From NCBI GenBank assembly GCA_031629035.1, contig JAVLUG010000006.1, positions 1 to 64,000 of the forward strand: a stretch of 64,000 nt of DNA, given 5' to 3'. The notes below the pieces were generated by a model, which was not told where the DNA came from, ran no database searches, and saw nothing but the letters and a program-made list of their open reading frames with translations. The stretch's first letter is position 1. Every line of letters starts with the position of its first letter. This stretch comes from MVYY01 sp012517575 (GTDB lineage Bacteria; Bacteroidota; Bacteroidia; Bacteroidales; Paludibacteraceae). The translations under genes and the position numbers were made by a program. This document shows positions 1 through 8,431 of the stretch, piece after piece.

Positions 1-89
1 GCTTGGAATTTGAAGAAAATGATGGAAAAACTCAAAGAAGAGTTTTTTTGTTTCATTTTTCGATTACTTTTTCGCCAAAACTTTTATAA
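1..89 (+). CDS. possible 3' end of a gene cut by the window edge
   Basis: The third frame is open from base 3 to a TAA at 87-89 and ends in the residues RVFLFHFSITFSPKLL. Hydrophobic and polar residues alternate in this tail, as in a terminal beta strand. Frame 1 is also open, to 102, but its composition is less protein-like. There is too little sequence to name a family, and it may be non-coding. The next gene converges on it from the minus strand. Confidence 0.25.
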   Translation, partial: LEFEENDGKTQRRVFLFHFSITFSPKLL

Positions 90-124
90 CCTTGCCGCTT
101 AAAAATAGACTTTTTAAGGAATGA

Positions 125-739
125 CTATTTAAGGTTCGCTTTTTTTACAAAAATGACTTTATCAAAATAAGTCGGGTTTAGAAATATCGAAAATTTTGGA
201 AGACCACTTTCCGAAGCAAGATTGATTTTGAATTGATTTTTTATAATGTGAATGGGAAGTTCCGTACAGAAAAATGCGGAAGAATCCTTTAAATCGTAGC
301 TGTTGTCAAAAGGTATGTGTTTTGAAAGATAATATTTTGCCCAATTACCGATGATTTGATCAGAATCTTTTTTGAACCTGACAACCTGCACAGTTTCCAT
401 ACGACTGTCGTCCATAAATTTTTTCAGCGTACAACACTGCATACCGTCTTTTTCAGAAACAGCTTTTGAAAGAGAATGAATAACGCAAACGGAATGATTG
501 GCATCAACATAGATAATGCCACAATGCGAAACATCAATCGTATCATTTAATTTCGCTGCAATTATATTGCTGATCAGCCCATAACTTTTCCGTAAAATTA
601 TGTCGCCACTGCGGAGATAATCGGTAACATAAGTTTCAGAATTTTCAATTTTTGCCCGAGAATGACAACCCTCCGGCAAAAAAAAGAAACATGACAACAG
701 AAGAATACAAATTATTTGAGCTTGTAATCTACCAGCCAC
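125..739 (-). CDS. YiiX/YebB-like permuted papain-fold exported protein
   Basis: A protein of 204 residues with a hydrophobic N-terminal export segment (about residues 8-22), followed by a Cys that may be lipidated. The motifs suit the permuted NlpC/P60 (YiiX/YebB) group: SGDIILR near the start of the domain, VSHCGII containing the presumed catalytic His, and AFFCTEL containing the presumed Cys nucleophile. Members of this superfamily are thiol hydrolases or lipid-amide enzymes at the envelope; the substrate here is unknown. The start overlaps the end of the upstream DUF4878-like gene by 28 bp on the same strand, so the two are probably co-transcribed. The family assignment rests on motifs only. 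Confidence 0.6.
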   Translation of the reverse strand: MAGRLQAQIICILLLSCFFFLPEGCHSRAKIENSETYVTDYLRSGDIILRKSYGLISNIIAAKLNDTIDVSHCGIIYVDANHSVCVIHSLSKAVSEKDGMQCCTLKKFMDDSRMETVQVVRFKKDSDQIIGNWAKYYLSKHIPFDNSYDLKDSSAFFCTELPIHIIKNQFKINLASESGLPKFSIFLNPTYFDKVIFVKKANLK

Positions 740-1113
740 TTGTCGTTTTCTTTAACCAAATGAACTTTCGTCTCAGCCGAATCAGCTATTTTATCATTCT
801 GAAGGTCGTAAGCATTAAATACAATACCTTCAACATCTGCCGAATTTCCATCATCCGACAAAGTGACTGATTTTGTTTCATACTTTACATTGGCTTTTTT
901 CATCTCCCCAGCTTTTTCGGAAGTAAATGAAGCAATTAAATCTACTGCCTGTTTACTGTCGTCGGTACACAAAGTTTTGGCAGTATTAAAATCGGCCGAA
1001 TAAATTGCCTTATTAAACTTTTCGGCTACAGCTTCGGGAGAATTGCTATTGGAAGAACAAGCACCAAGTGCAAAAAGAAGAACTGCCAGAAAAAATAAAT
1101 TTAAATTTTTCAT
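712..1113 (-). CDS. DUF4878-like lipoprotein
   Basis: A protein of 133 residues. The N-terminus is a type II signal peptide with lipobox LGAC at about residues 16-19, so it should be a lipoprotein. The remainder (SPEAVAEKFNKAIYSADFNTA near the start and DKWLVDYKL at the end) matches the small cystatin/NTF2-like fold of DUF4878 lipoproteins common in Bacteroidota. No catalytic residues are expected and the function is unknown. It is the first gene of a two-gene unit with the papain-like protein, whose start overlaps its end. Confidence 0.65.
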   Translation of the reverse strand: MKNLNLFFLAVLLFALGACSSNSNSPEAVAEKFNKAIYSADFNTAKTLCTDDSKQAVDLIASFTSEKAGEMKKANVKYETKSVTLSDDGNSADVEGIVFNAYDLQNDKIADSAETKVHLVKENDKWLVDYKLK

Positions 1114-1296
1114 ATTCGTTTTAAATTTTAGTTTAATAATTTATTGAATTTTAATTTTCGACTGTTTATCGGCGTAAAAGTATAAAATAAATTTACAGAA
1201 AACAAATAAAAACTAAAATTAATTCAAAAATATGATTAGTTTTCTTTATTTAAATTATTAATAAAGGAAGTCAAACCAATTTCAGCCAAATGAATA

Positions 1297-1318
1297 ACCC
1301 CGAGGCAAGTCTCGGGGT
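1297..1318. terminator. hairpin between divergent/convergent units
   Basis: ACCCCGAG and CTCGGGGT form a perfect 8-bp stem with a 6-nt loop in the 307-bp gap between the DUF4878-like gene and lpd. No clear U-run follows on either strand, so it is a weak terminator candidate or another structured element. The rest of the gap is AT-rich, with nothing else recognised. Confidence 0.45.
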
Positions 1319-1420
1319 ATCAAATGGACTTTATTCTTTTCTTCCGACCCAACAAGGGTTGGGGAATTAAACCACTTTTAGATTAAAAATTGATTTTAAC
1401 CAATATTGCAGAAAAAGTTT

Positions 1421-2794
1421 TTACAAATTTGTATATTTCTCATTTTTAATGAGTTCAAACAAAGTTTCCTTAAAAATTTCACTTGTCGTAGGATGAGGAA
1501 AAATACAACTTTGCCATTCATTCACGCTAAGGCCACATTCTATGGCCAAAGCAGCCGTTGTAATGAGCTCAGAAGCAGGATTTCCCAATAAATGTATACC
1601 CAAAAGTTTGCCGTTTTCATCCGAAAGTATTTTGCAAAGACCATTTTTGCCTTCATTTTCAGCAACGAATCTTCCAGAAAAGCTCATGGGAAGTGTTGTG
1701 ATTTTAAACTTTTGATTCTTTGTATGCAACGATTCTTCCGTTTCACCTACTGAAGCTACTTCGGGAAAAGTGTAAACCACGCTTGGAACTAAGGAATAAT
1801 TAGTTTCGCGAATTTTTCCACAAATATAATCCACTGCAATTTCGGCTTCCATAACCGCTGTATGGGCAAGCATGGAAAAACCGGTAACGTCTCCTGCTGC
1901 AAAAACGTGATCCAAAGAAGTCTGACAATGATTATTTATTTTTATTCCGCCATTTAAAATTTCCACTGGCAAGTTTTCCAATCCAAAACCTGAAATATTG
2001 GGTTTTCTGCCCACACTCAATAAAACTTTTCCTGCAGAAATGGAGTGAAATTGTCCCTCATTTTCAAATAAAATTTCGTTTCCATTTTTTTCCAAAACTT
2101 TGGAATTTAAGAAAAAACGAATTCCTTTTTTTGTAAATTCCTGTCGTAGCAATGCTGAAATCTGTCGATCCATATTCCCTAAAATTTCATCCAGCATTTC
2201 GATAATAGTAACTTTAACGTCAAAAGCATTGAAAAAAGCTGCTAATTCAATACCGATAACACCTCCTCCGATAATTACAATATCGGAAGGCAAATCCTTT
2301 GCATCGAGTGCTTCCGTACTTGACCAAACAGTTTCGGGATTTATACCTTTGATTGGTGGAAAAACATTGTGAGAACCCGTACATATCAGTAAATTACAAC
2401 ATTCGTACTGTTGACCATTGGCCGTCAGGGAAAAAATATCATTATCTTCTCCATTGATATAGACTTCCCCTTGAACCATTTGTATATTTTCATGGTTTAA
2501 TTTTGCTCGGATGCCGGCATTTAATTTCCGAACAATTTTATTTTTCCTCAAAATAATTTTGGCATAATCATAAGAAACATTTTCAACCGATATGCCATAT
2601 TTATTCGCCTCTTTTATATTTTCCAGCAATTTGGCAGAATAAAGCATTGCTTTCGTTGGAATACATCCGCAATTTAAACAGACTCCTCCCCATTCTGATT
2701 TTTCGAAAATTACAACTTTCAACCCATAAACGGCAGCTCTCTCCGCAGCGCTGTATCCGGCAGGTCCGCCACCAATAATTCCTAAATCAAACAT
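1421..2794 (-). CDS. lpdA: dihydrolipoyl dehydrogenase
   Basis: A 457-residue FAD flavoprotein, the E3 component of 2-oxoacid dehydrogenase or glycine cleavage complexes, which reoxidises dihydrolipoamide with NAD+. Visible features are the N-terminal FAD-binding GGGPAG motif, the redox-active disulfide in GVCLNCGCIPTK (CxxxxC), the NAD-binding GGGVIGIELA segment near residue 175, the second FAD motif AAGDVTG, and the C-terminal HPTTSE carrying the catalytic His-Glu pair. Length is normal for the family. The E1 and E2 partners are not in this window. mscL lies 15 bp upstream on the same strand, so the two may share a transcript. Confidence 0.93.
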   Translation of the reverse strand: MFDLGIIGGGPAGYSAAERAAVYGLKVVIFEKSEWGGVCLNCGCIPTKAMLYSAKLLENIKEANKYGISVENVSYDYAKIILRKNKIVRKLNAGIRAKLNHENIQMVQGEVYINGEDNDIFSLTANGQQYECCNLLICTGSHNVFPPIKGINPETVWSSTEALDAKDLPSDIVIIGGGVIGIELAAFFNAFDVKVTIIEMLDEILGNMDRQISALLRQEFTKKGIRFFLNSKVLEKNGNEILFENEGQFHSISAGKVLLSVGRKPNISGFGLENLPVEILNGGIKINNHCQTSLDHVFAAGDVTGFSMLAHTAVMEAEIAVDYICGKIRETNYSLVPSVVYTFPEVASVGETEESLHTKNQKFKITTLPMSFSGRFVAENEGKNGLCKILSDENGKLLGIHLLGNPASELITTAALAIECGLSVNEWQSCIFPHPTTSEIFKETLFELIKNEKYTNL

Positions 2795-2809
2795 ATCTTT
2801 CCTAAAAAT

Positions 2810-3229
2810 TTATTTCTCTTTTAAAATATCGCGAATTTCGGTCAATAATATTTCTTCTTTACTTGGTTGAGGCTCTGCAGCAGGTGCTGGTTTTTCTTCT
2901 TTTTTCCTCATTAAATTATTGATTCCTTTTATCAACAGAAAAATCACAAAAGCTACAATCAGAAAGTCAAAAGTAACCTGCAGAAAATTACCATAATTCA
3001 TGGTTACAGCAGGAGCTTGAATACCATTTACAACTTCAGCAGGTTTTAATACCAATTTTAAATCCGTAAAGTTAATACCGCTAATGAGCAATCCGAGTGG
3101 AGGCATGATTACGTCAGCCACCAGAGAAGAAACAATTTTTCCGAAGGCGCTTCCAATAATTACACCAATTGCCAAATCAATGACACTGCCACGCATGGCA
3201 AATTCCTTAAATTCTTTCCAAAGTCCCAT
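2810..3229 (-). CDS. mscL: large-conductance mechanosensitive channel MscL
   Basis: An inner-membrane emergency valve that opens under hypo-osmotic shock. The chosen start (ATG at 3227-3229) gives 139 residues beginning MGLWKEFKEFAMRG, the conserved N-terminal helix of MscL; an in-frame ATG 60 nt upstream would add a non-conserved leader. The first transmembrane helix contains VIDLAIGVIIGSAFGKIV and the second the segment near FDFLIVAFVIFLLIK. It ends in a charged cytoplasmic helix (EEILLTEIRDILKEK). The extension between helix 2 and this terminus is rich in Ala, Pro and Glu. Confidence 0.93.
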   Translation of the reverse strand: MGLWKEFKEFAMRGSVIDLAIGVIIGSAFGKIVSSLVADVIMPPLGLLISGINFTDLKLVLKPAEVVNGIQAPAVTMNYGNFLQVTFDFLIVAFVIFLLIKGINNLMRKKEEKPAPAAEPQPSKEEILLTEIRDILKEK

Positions 3230-3420
3230 TTTGTTTGAATTAAAAATTTTGATAATGTGCAAATTTAAGTTTTTGTATCGATTATTCAAATTTTTAGGAA
3301 ATTTAGTTGGTTTATTTCAAACAATTGACAATAATTTCTGTTTTAAGTGATAGAGAATTGTAAGTGGAAACAACAGAACAAAAGCAAAGATTTTCCTTTT
3401 CATTTGTCAGGAAAAATTCG

Positions 3421-3428
3421 TACTTTTG
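3421..3428 (+). promoter_or_regulatory. Bacteroidota -7 box for fba
   Basis: TACTTTTG matches the Bacteroidota sigma-A -7 consensus TAnnTTTG, 37 bp before the fba start codon. A TTTG at 3403-3406 is closer than the usual 19-bp spacing, so the -33 element is uncertain. Confidence 0.55.
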
Positions 3429-3465
3429 CAAAGTTTGATTATTAATTAATTAAAATTCAAAAAAT

Positions 3466-4458
3466 ATGGTACATTACACTGAACTTGGATTAGTCAATTC
3501 AAGAGAGTTATTTAAAAAAGCGATTGAAGGGAAATACGCTATTCCGGCATTTAATTTCAATAACATGGAACAGTTGCAGGCTATCATTTCTGCTTGCGTA
3601 GAAACAAAATCGCCTGTTATATTGCAGGTTTCGAGTGGTGCGCGCAAATATGCCAATCAAACTTTATTGCGCTATATGGCGCAAGGGGCTGTTGAATATG
3701 CCAAAGAACTAGGTTATAATATTCCCATTGTTCTTCATTTGGATCATGGTGATTCTTTTGAACTCTGCAAAAGCTGTATCGAATCAGGTTTTTCTTCCGT
3801 GATGATTGATGGCTCCCATCTTCCTTACGAAGAAAATATTGCTTTAACAAAACAAGTTGTAGAATATGCACATCAGTTTGATGTAACGGTTGAAGGAGAA
3901 TTGGGCGTTTTAGCCGGTATAGAGGATGAAGTTGTTGCCGAACACCACACATATACTGATCCCGATCAGGTAGTTGATTTTGTAACCCGCACCAATGTTG
4001 ATTCGTTGGCTATTTCTATTGGAACTTCACACGGAGCTACCAAATTTAAACCTGAACAGTGTACACGCGACGAAAACGGAATTTTGATTCCACCCCCATT
4101 GCGTTTTGACATTTTGGAAGAAGTAGAAAAACGTATTCCGGGCTTTCCAATTGTTTTACATGGAGCTTCTTCCGTACCTCACGAATATGTCGAAAAAATT
4201 AACAAATACGGTGGTGCATTGAAAGATGCCATTGGCGTTCCTGAAGATCAGTTGAGGAAAGCAGCCACTTCAGCAGTTTGCAAAATCAACATCGATTCCG
4301 ATGGTCGTTTGGCTATGACAGCTGCTGTTCGTGAAGTTTTTGCAACCAAACCGGCAGAATTTGACCCAAGAAAATATCTTGGACCTGCTCGCGATGAACT
4401 GAAAAAACTTTATATGCACAAAACGGTGAATGTGCTTGGCAGTGCAGGAAAAGCTTAA
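3466..4458 (+). CDS. fba: class II fructose-bisphosphate aldolase
   Basis: A Zn-dependent aldolase of 330 residues that interconverts fructose 1,6-bisphosphate with dihydroxyacetone phosphate and glyceraldehyde 3-phosphate. Diagnostic segments are AIPAFNFNNMEQ near the N-terminus, VLHLDHGDS (zinc ligand and catalytic Asp), SVMIDGSHL, EGELGVLAG, SIGTSHGA and VLHGASSVP, all in family order. It is a single-gene unit with its own -7 box and a strong convergent terminator immediately downstream. Length and motifs are normal. Confidence 0.95.
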   Translation: MVHYTELGLVNSRELFKKAIEGKYAIPAFNFNNMEQLQAIISACVETKSPVILQVSSGARKYANQTLLRYMAQGAVEYAKELGYNIPIVLHLDHGDSFELCKSCIESGFSSVMIDGSHLPYEENIALTKQVVEYAHQFDVTVEGELGVLAGIEDEVVAEHHTYTDPDQVVDFVTRTNVDSLAISIGTSHGATKFKPEQCTRDENGILIPPPLRFDILEEVEKRIPGFPIVLHGASSVPHEYVEKINKYGGALKDAIGVPEDQLRKAATSAVCKINIDSDGRLAMTAAVREVFATKPAEFDPRKYLGPARDELKKLYMHKTVNVLGSAGKA

Positions 4459-4525
4459 TTGAGAAACCAAAATTTGTTTCTTGTTGCCTAAAGTGAAAAG
4501 GAACAAGTTTTTAACAGAACATAAA

Positions 4526-4561
4526 AACCGATGCTGAAAAAAATCAGTGTCGGTTTATTTT
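4526..4561. terminator. bidirectional terminator between fba and cdaA
   Basis: AAACCGATGCTGA pairs with TCAGTGTCGGTTT over 13 positions counting two G-U pairs, followed by a T-rich run. It lies between convergent fba and cdaA and reaches the cdaA stop codon, so it probably serves both strands. Confidence 0.75.
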
Positions 4562-5367
4562 TTTGTTTCTTGAGGATTTTTATTGTTGTCCAGCAATTGT
4601 GTATTGAGAAAGTGTTCCAGTTCCTCCGGTTTTACGTTTACATTCAATTTCCCATTTACAGCCCACGATATATGTCCGGTTTCTTCAGAAACGACAATTG
4701 CAACCGCATCGGTATGTTCGGTAATTCCAAGTGCAGCACGGTGTCGCAAGCCAAGACGCTTGGGTATAGATTGGTTTTGAGAAACAGGTAAAATACAGGC
4801 AGCAGCTTTCAGAGTATGTCCCGAAATAATAATCGCTCCATCGTGCAATGGCCCGTTTTTGAAAAAAATGCTTTCGATAAGACGGGAATTTATTCTGGAA
4901 TCCAATAATTCTCCCGACTGAACATAATTATCCAGATTGTTATTTCTGCTGAAAACAATCAGACTACCCGTATTTGTTTTAGACATATTCCGACAAGCCA
5001 AAACAACCTGCAACAAATCGAGGTCTTTTTCTTGCTTTTCAGCCTGAGATTCGCCAAAAAACTTTTTGATTTTTGAAAAAAAACCACGTTCGCGGCGAGT
5101 GCCTATATTAGAAAAAAATCTTCTGATTTCGTCCTGGAAAAGCACTATCAAGGCAAAAGCTCCAACATTGACAACCATATCCAAGATGCCTCCCAACAGT
5201 TGCATCTTGAAAACATACGATACAAAAAACCAGCATACGATAAAAGCCAAAATGCCAATAAAAATATTGACAGCTCCTGAGTTTCTGAGTAATTTGTAAA
5301 TTTCGTACAACAGAAAGGCAACCAAAAAAATATCGACAATATCCTTAAACCCGATTTGAAAACCCAT
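4555..5367 (-). CDS. cdaA: diadenylate cyclase CdaA (c-di-AMP synthase)
   Basis: A 270-residue membrane protein making c-di-AMP from two ATP. The start at 5367 (MGFQIGFKDIVDIF) is the conserved one; upstream in-frame sequence overlaps folP and is not conserved. Three hydrophobic helices fill about the first 95 residues, followed by the DisA_N/DAC domain. This carries the catalytic DGA (LHDGAIIISG) and RHR (LRHRAALGI) motifs. It follows folP on the same strand after 28 bp; c-di-AMP cyclase next to dihydropteroate synthase is a familiar Bacteroidota arrangement. The product regulates turgor, potassium and wall homeostasis in many bacteria. Confidence 0.92.
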   Translation of the reverse strand: MGFQIGFKDIVDIFLVAFLLYEIYKLLRNSGAVNIFIGILAFIVCWFFVSYVFKMQLLGGILDMVVNVGAFALIVLFQDEIRRFFSNIGTRRERGFFSKIKKFFGESQAEKQEKDLDLLQVVLACRNMSKTNTGSLIVFSRNNNLDNYVQSGELLDSRINSRLIESIFFKNGPLHDGAIIISGHTLKAAACILPVSQNQSIPKRLGLRHRAALGITEHTDAVAIVVSEETGHISWAVNGKLNVNVKPEELEHFLNTQLLDNNKNPQETKK

Positions 5368-5395
5368 ATATTTAATTATTAATGAGACAAATAGA

Positions 5396-6232
5396 TTAAT
5401 ATTTACAATACTGATTAAAAATTTGGATAACTTGAACAGCTTCTTTAACGTCGTGTACCCGCAAAATGGATGCTCCACCCAATAACGCCAGCATATTAAC
5501 GGCAATTGTGCCAGTTAAAGCATCTTCAGACTGAATTTTCAGAAGATTGTAAATCATTGATTTCCTTGACATTCCAGCTAAGATAGGGACATTCAGTTCT
5601 TTAAAATAAGATAGTTTTTTTAGAAGTTCATAATTTTGTTCCAACGTTTTGGCAAATCCAAATCCGGGGTCAACAATAACGTCTTTCACACCTAATAGAT
5701 GCAACTGAGCCAAACGTTTTTGGAGAAAAGAAAAAACTTCCGGAACAACTTTATTGTTCTCATACTGAACCAAATTTTGCATAGTTTGAGGGGTTCCACG
5801 CATGTGCATTAATACATATGCTACACCCAAATCGGCTACCGTTTCAAACATCAATTCGTCCATCGTTCCTCCACCAATATCGTTAATTATGGCAACATGA
5901 TAATTTTCAACCACATATCTTGCAACTTTTGATCGAAAAGTATCTACAGACAAAATAACGTCAGGAAATCTTTTGAGAATTACTTCCAAAGCATTTGAGA
6001 GCCGATCAACTTCTTCGTTCACTGAAACGGGTTCGGCAGAAGGACGGGTGGAATAACCTCCAACATCAACAATGCTGCCCCCATTTTGAAGAATTTCTTC
6101 AACTGCTTTTAAAATAGACTTTTCGGTAAAAAAGCGACTGCCCGTATAAAAAGAATCAGGTGTAACATTCACAATTCCCATTACAACAGGAGAAGAGAGG
6201 TCAAGCAAACGACCGTTTAAATTTAAGAACAT
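5396..6232 (-). CDS. folP: dihydropteroate synthase
   Basis: Condenses p-aminobenzoate with the pterin pyrophosphate in folate synthesis; it is the sulfonamide target. Motifs in order are MGIVNVTPDSFYTG, DVGGYSTRPSA, SVDTFRSKVA, INDIGGG and VDPGFGFAKT. The ATG at 6230-6232 gives 278 residues, the usual length; an in-frame ATG at 6274 would add 14 residues. It is first in a probable two-gene unit with cdaA. Nothing suggests a resistant or acquired variant (no sul-like context). Confidence 0.93.
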   Translation of the reverse strand: MFLNLNGRLLDLSSPVVMGIVNVTPDSFYTGSRFFTEKSILKAVEEILQNGGSIVDVGGYSTRPSAEPVSVNEEVDRLSNALEVILKRFPDVILSVDTFRSKVARYVVENYHVAIINDIGGGTMDELMFETVADLGVAYVLMHMRGTPQTMQNLVQYENNKVVPEVFSFLQKRLAQLHLLGVKDVIVDPGFGFAKTLEQNYELLKKLSYFKELNVPILAGMSRKSMIYNLLKIQSEDALTGTIAVNMLALLGGASILRVHDVKEAVQVIQIFNQYCKY

Positions 6233-6713
6233 GAAATAATAAATTGTTGGTTTGGATTCAACTCTGATTTGCAAAAATAAGAAATTTAACTGATGAAGTT
6301 TGACATTTAGGCAAAAAATTAAAAAATCTGATTGGGAATTATACGTTTTTACTAAAAGATCAGTTATTTATAACAGATTTGAAGCGATAAAAAAATAATA
6401 GAATTTTTTTTAGTTCAATATGTTTAATAACTTATTTTGTAATATATTGATAAAGAATTTTTTAAAAATAAAATTTACGACAAAGAATTTAAGTTTTGAG
6501 AATTATTCTTGAAATATTTTTTTTTCTGAAAAAGCTTAACAAAAGTTTTTTCAGAAAAAATACTATATTTGCAACTTGATTTTTCACAATAAAGTGTTGC
6601 CACTATTAAAAATATGACTAAATCGGAAAATTGGGATAAAATATTCTGCATTTTGGCATATCTTTGTCGGTAAGTAACTGACTACAATAATGTAAAAAAA
6701 TAACAATAAAAGT
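6233..6713. other. AT-rich intergenic region with palindrome and promoter
   Basis: 480 bp between divergent folP and the gldJ-like gene. It contains a perfect 14-bp inverted repeat (6520-6533 and 6547-6560, cores TTCTGAA and TTCAGAA). A -7 box TATATTTG at 6564-6571 follows 3 bp later. This leaves an untranslated leader of about 140 bp before the start at 6714. No ORF with coding character was seen. Confidence 0.55.
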
Positions 6714-8228
6714 ATGAAATTAAAAACCTTAGTCAGACTTTCAACTTTAGGCATGGCCCTGACATTTATTGGTTGCGCAAGTCAATCGGCTGATGAAAGT
6801 TATTCCCGCGTAACAGGGTGGAAATACAATGATGAAAAAGGGACAGGATTTGCTGTCAAAAAAGATTTCAAAACCAATGTACCTCCAGGAATGGTAGAAA
6901 TTGAAGGTGGATCTTTTACCATTGGAGAAAAGGGTGAAGTTGTAACAGCACCTCGTAACAGCAGAAGAAGACGGATTACCGTCAGCTCTTTTTACATGGA
7001 TAAGTACGAAATCAGAAATGTCGATTGGAGGGAATACACGCATTGGATGAACCTTGTTTTTGGAAAAACGGCTCCAAAATTGGTCGAAAAAACCTATCCC
7101 AATGGCAAAGTATGGAGAGAAGAATTGGCTTATAACGAACCTTATCTTGAACATTATTTCACGCATCCGGCTTTCGATCAATATCCTATTGTCGGAATTA
7201 CTTGGGAACAGGCAATGGATTATTGCAGCTGGCGTACCGACCGGGTGAACGAATTAGCTTTGGTGAAGGCAGGAGTTATTGCACCACCTGATTTTACTGC
7301 TTTAAAAAATCAAACGAATTTCGATTCGATTATCAATAATTTTGTTTTTAACACCCAAAAATATTTGAAACAGCCGACTTATCAACCTAAAACAGGACCT
7401 CGTCCAAAAAAAGATTTAACCGGAGAGGTGCGAAAAGTGGATACATCTGATGGAATTTTGTTGGTATCCGACTACCGGCTTCCTACAGAAGCTGAATGGG
7501 AATATGCTGCTTATGGATTGAAAGCCGGAGGAGAAGGATTTATACCCGAAGGTAAAATATATCCATGGCGCGGTTATCAGGTACGAAATCCTTCACGGAA
7601 ACAACTGGGTCAAATGATGGCAAACTTTGTACGTGGACGTGGCGATATGATGGGAACGGCCGGAAACTTAAACGACAGAGCCACTATTACTGCTCCCGTA
7701 AATTCTTATTATCCAAACGATTTTGGACTTTACAACATGGCAGGAAATGTAAACGAATGGGTTCTTGATGTTTACAGGTCAACCAGTTTTGATGATGTTG
7801 CCGAATATAATTCCTTTAGAGGCAACATGTATCTCACTCCTATTGTTGAAAAAGAAGATGAAGTGGGCAACAAAATCTTTAAAATAGACTCGCTGGGAAG
7901 AATTGCCACTACTGTATTGCCAAATGATGATGTGCGTAATTATAAAGACGGAGATCTTACTTCAAAAATCTCTACAGATTTCCAGCTTTATGCCGATTCC
8001 TCAGATATTGCTGCTATTACTAATATGAAAAGAATTGACCCAACCGATGTGCTTGCTCCACAAATTAGCGACAAAACACGTGTCTACAAAGGTGGTTCTT
8101 GGAAAGACCGAATATATTGGCTTAATCCTTCAACCCGTCGTTATCTGGATCAGGATCAATGTTCCAACGACATCGGTTTCCGTTGTGCCATGAGTAAAAT
8201 GGGAAGTATAGAACCTGTAAAACATTAA
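6714..8228 (+). CDS. gldJ: GldJ/GldK-family FGE-like lipoprotein (type IX secretion/gliding)
   Basis: A protein of 504 residues with a type II signal peptide (lipobox FIGC, about residues 18-21). After a short linker containing TGWKYND come the formylglycine-generating-enzyme-like (C-type-lectin fold) segments: VEIEGGSFTIGE, SSFYMDKYEIRNVDW, DYRLPTEAEWEYAA, NMAGNVNEWV and the C-terminal GFRCAMS. This is the architecture of the T9SS/gliding lipoproteins GldJ and GldK. The TGWKYND linker and the absence of adjacent gldLMN favour GldJ. It probably sits in the outer membrane facing the periplasm and stabilises the secretion machinery. It has its own promoter and terminator. GldK/PorK is the main alternative. 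Confidence 0.7.
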   Translation: MKLKTLVRLSTLGMALTFIGCASQSADESYSRVTGWKYNDEKGTGFAVKKDFKTNVPPGMVEIEGGSFTIGEKGEVVTAPRNSRRRRITVSSFYMDKYEIRNVDWREYTHWMNLVFGKTAPKLVEKTYPNGKVWREELAYNEPYLEHYFTHPAFDQYPIVGITWEQAMDYCSWRTDRVNELALVKAGVIAPPDFTALKNQTNFDSIINNFVFNTQKYLKQPTYQPKTGPRPKKDLTGEVRKVDTSDGILLVSDYRLPTEAEWEYAAYGLKAGGEGFIPEGKIYPWRGYQVRNPSRKQLGQMMANFVRGRGDMMGTAGNLNDRATITAPVNSYYPNDFGLYNMAGNVNEWVLDVYRSTSFDDVAEYNSFRGNMYLTPIVEKEDEVGNKIFKIDSLGRIATTVLPNDDVRNYKDGDLTSKISTDFQLYADSSDIAAITNMKRIDPTDVLAPQISDKTRVYKGGSWKDRIYWLNPSTRRYLDQDQCSNDIGFRCAMSKMGSIEPVKH

Positions 8229-8248
8229 TTTCTAAAGTATTAATATTC

Positions 8249-8287
8249 AAAAAGCGTCTGATTCAGGTATTTCAGACGCTTTTTTTA
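8249..8287 (+). terminator. Rho-independent terminator after the gldJ-like gene
   Basis: AAAAAGCGTCTGA and TCAGACGCTTTTT form a long stem with a 10-nt loop and a T-run, 20 bp after the stop codon. Confidence 0.85.
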
Positions 8288-8320
8288 TGATGATAGAGCC
8301 GGTTTTTCGTTAGAAATTTG

Positions 8321-8328
8321 TAATTTTG
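8321..8328 (+). promoter_or_regulatory. -7 box for asnS
   Basis: TAATTTTG matches TAnnTTTG, about 100 bp before the asnS start and after the upstream terminator. The -33 element is not obvious. Confidence 0.5.
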
Positions 8329-8431
8329 CATCTTTATAATAGTAAATTGTATGGTTGCACTGTCCAATAAAAAAATGATTCATACAATGTTATCTTAAAA
8401 AATTTCAGAGTTAAATTAAAATATCGAACTT

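Noticed and set aside
3617..3952. 111-codon minus-strand ORF inside fba
   Set aside because: It is antisense to a fully conserved aldolase and has no motif.
4562..5367. CdaA start at 5505
   Set aside because: The added residues overlap folP in another frame and are not part of the conserved first helix.
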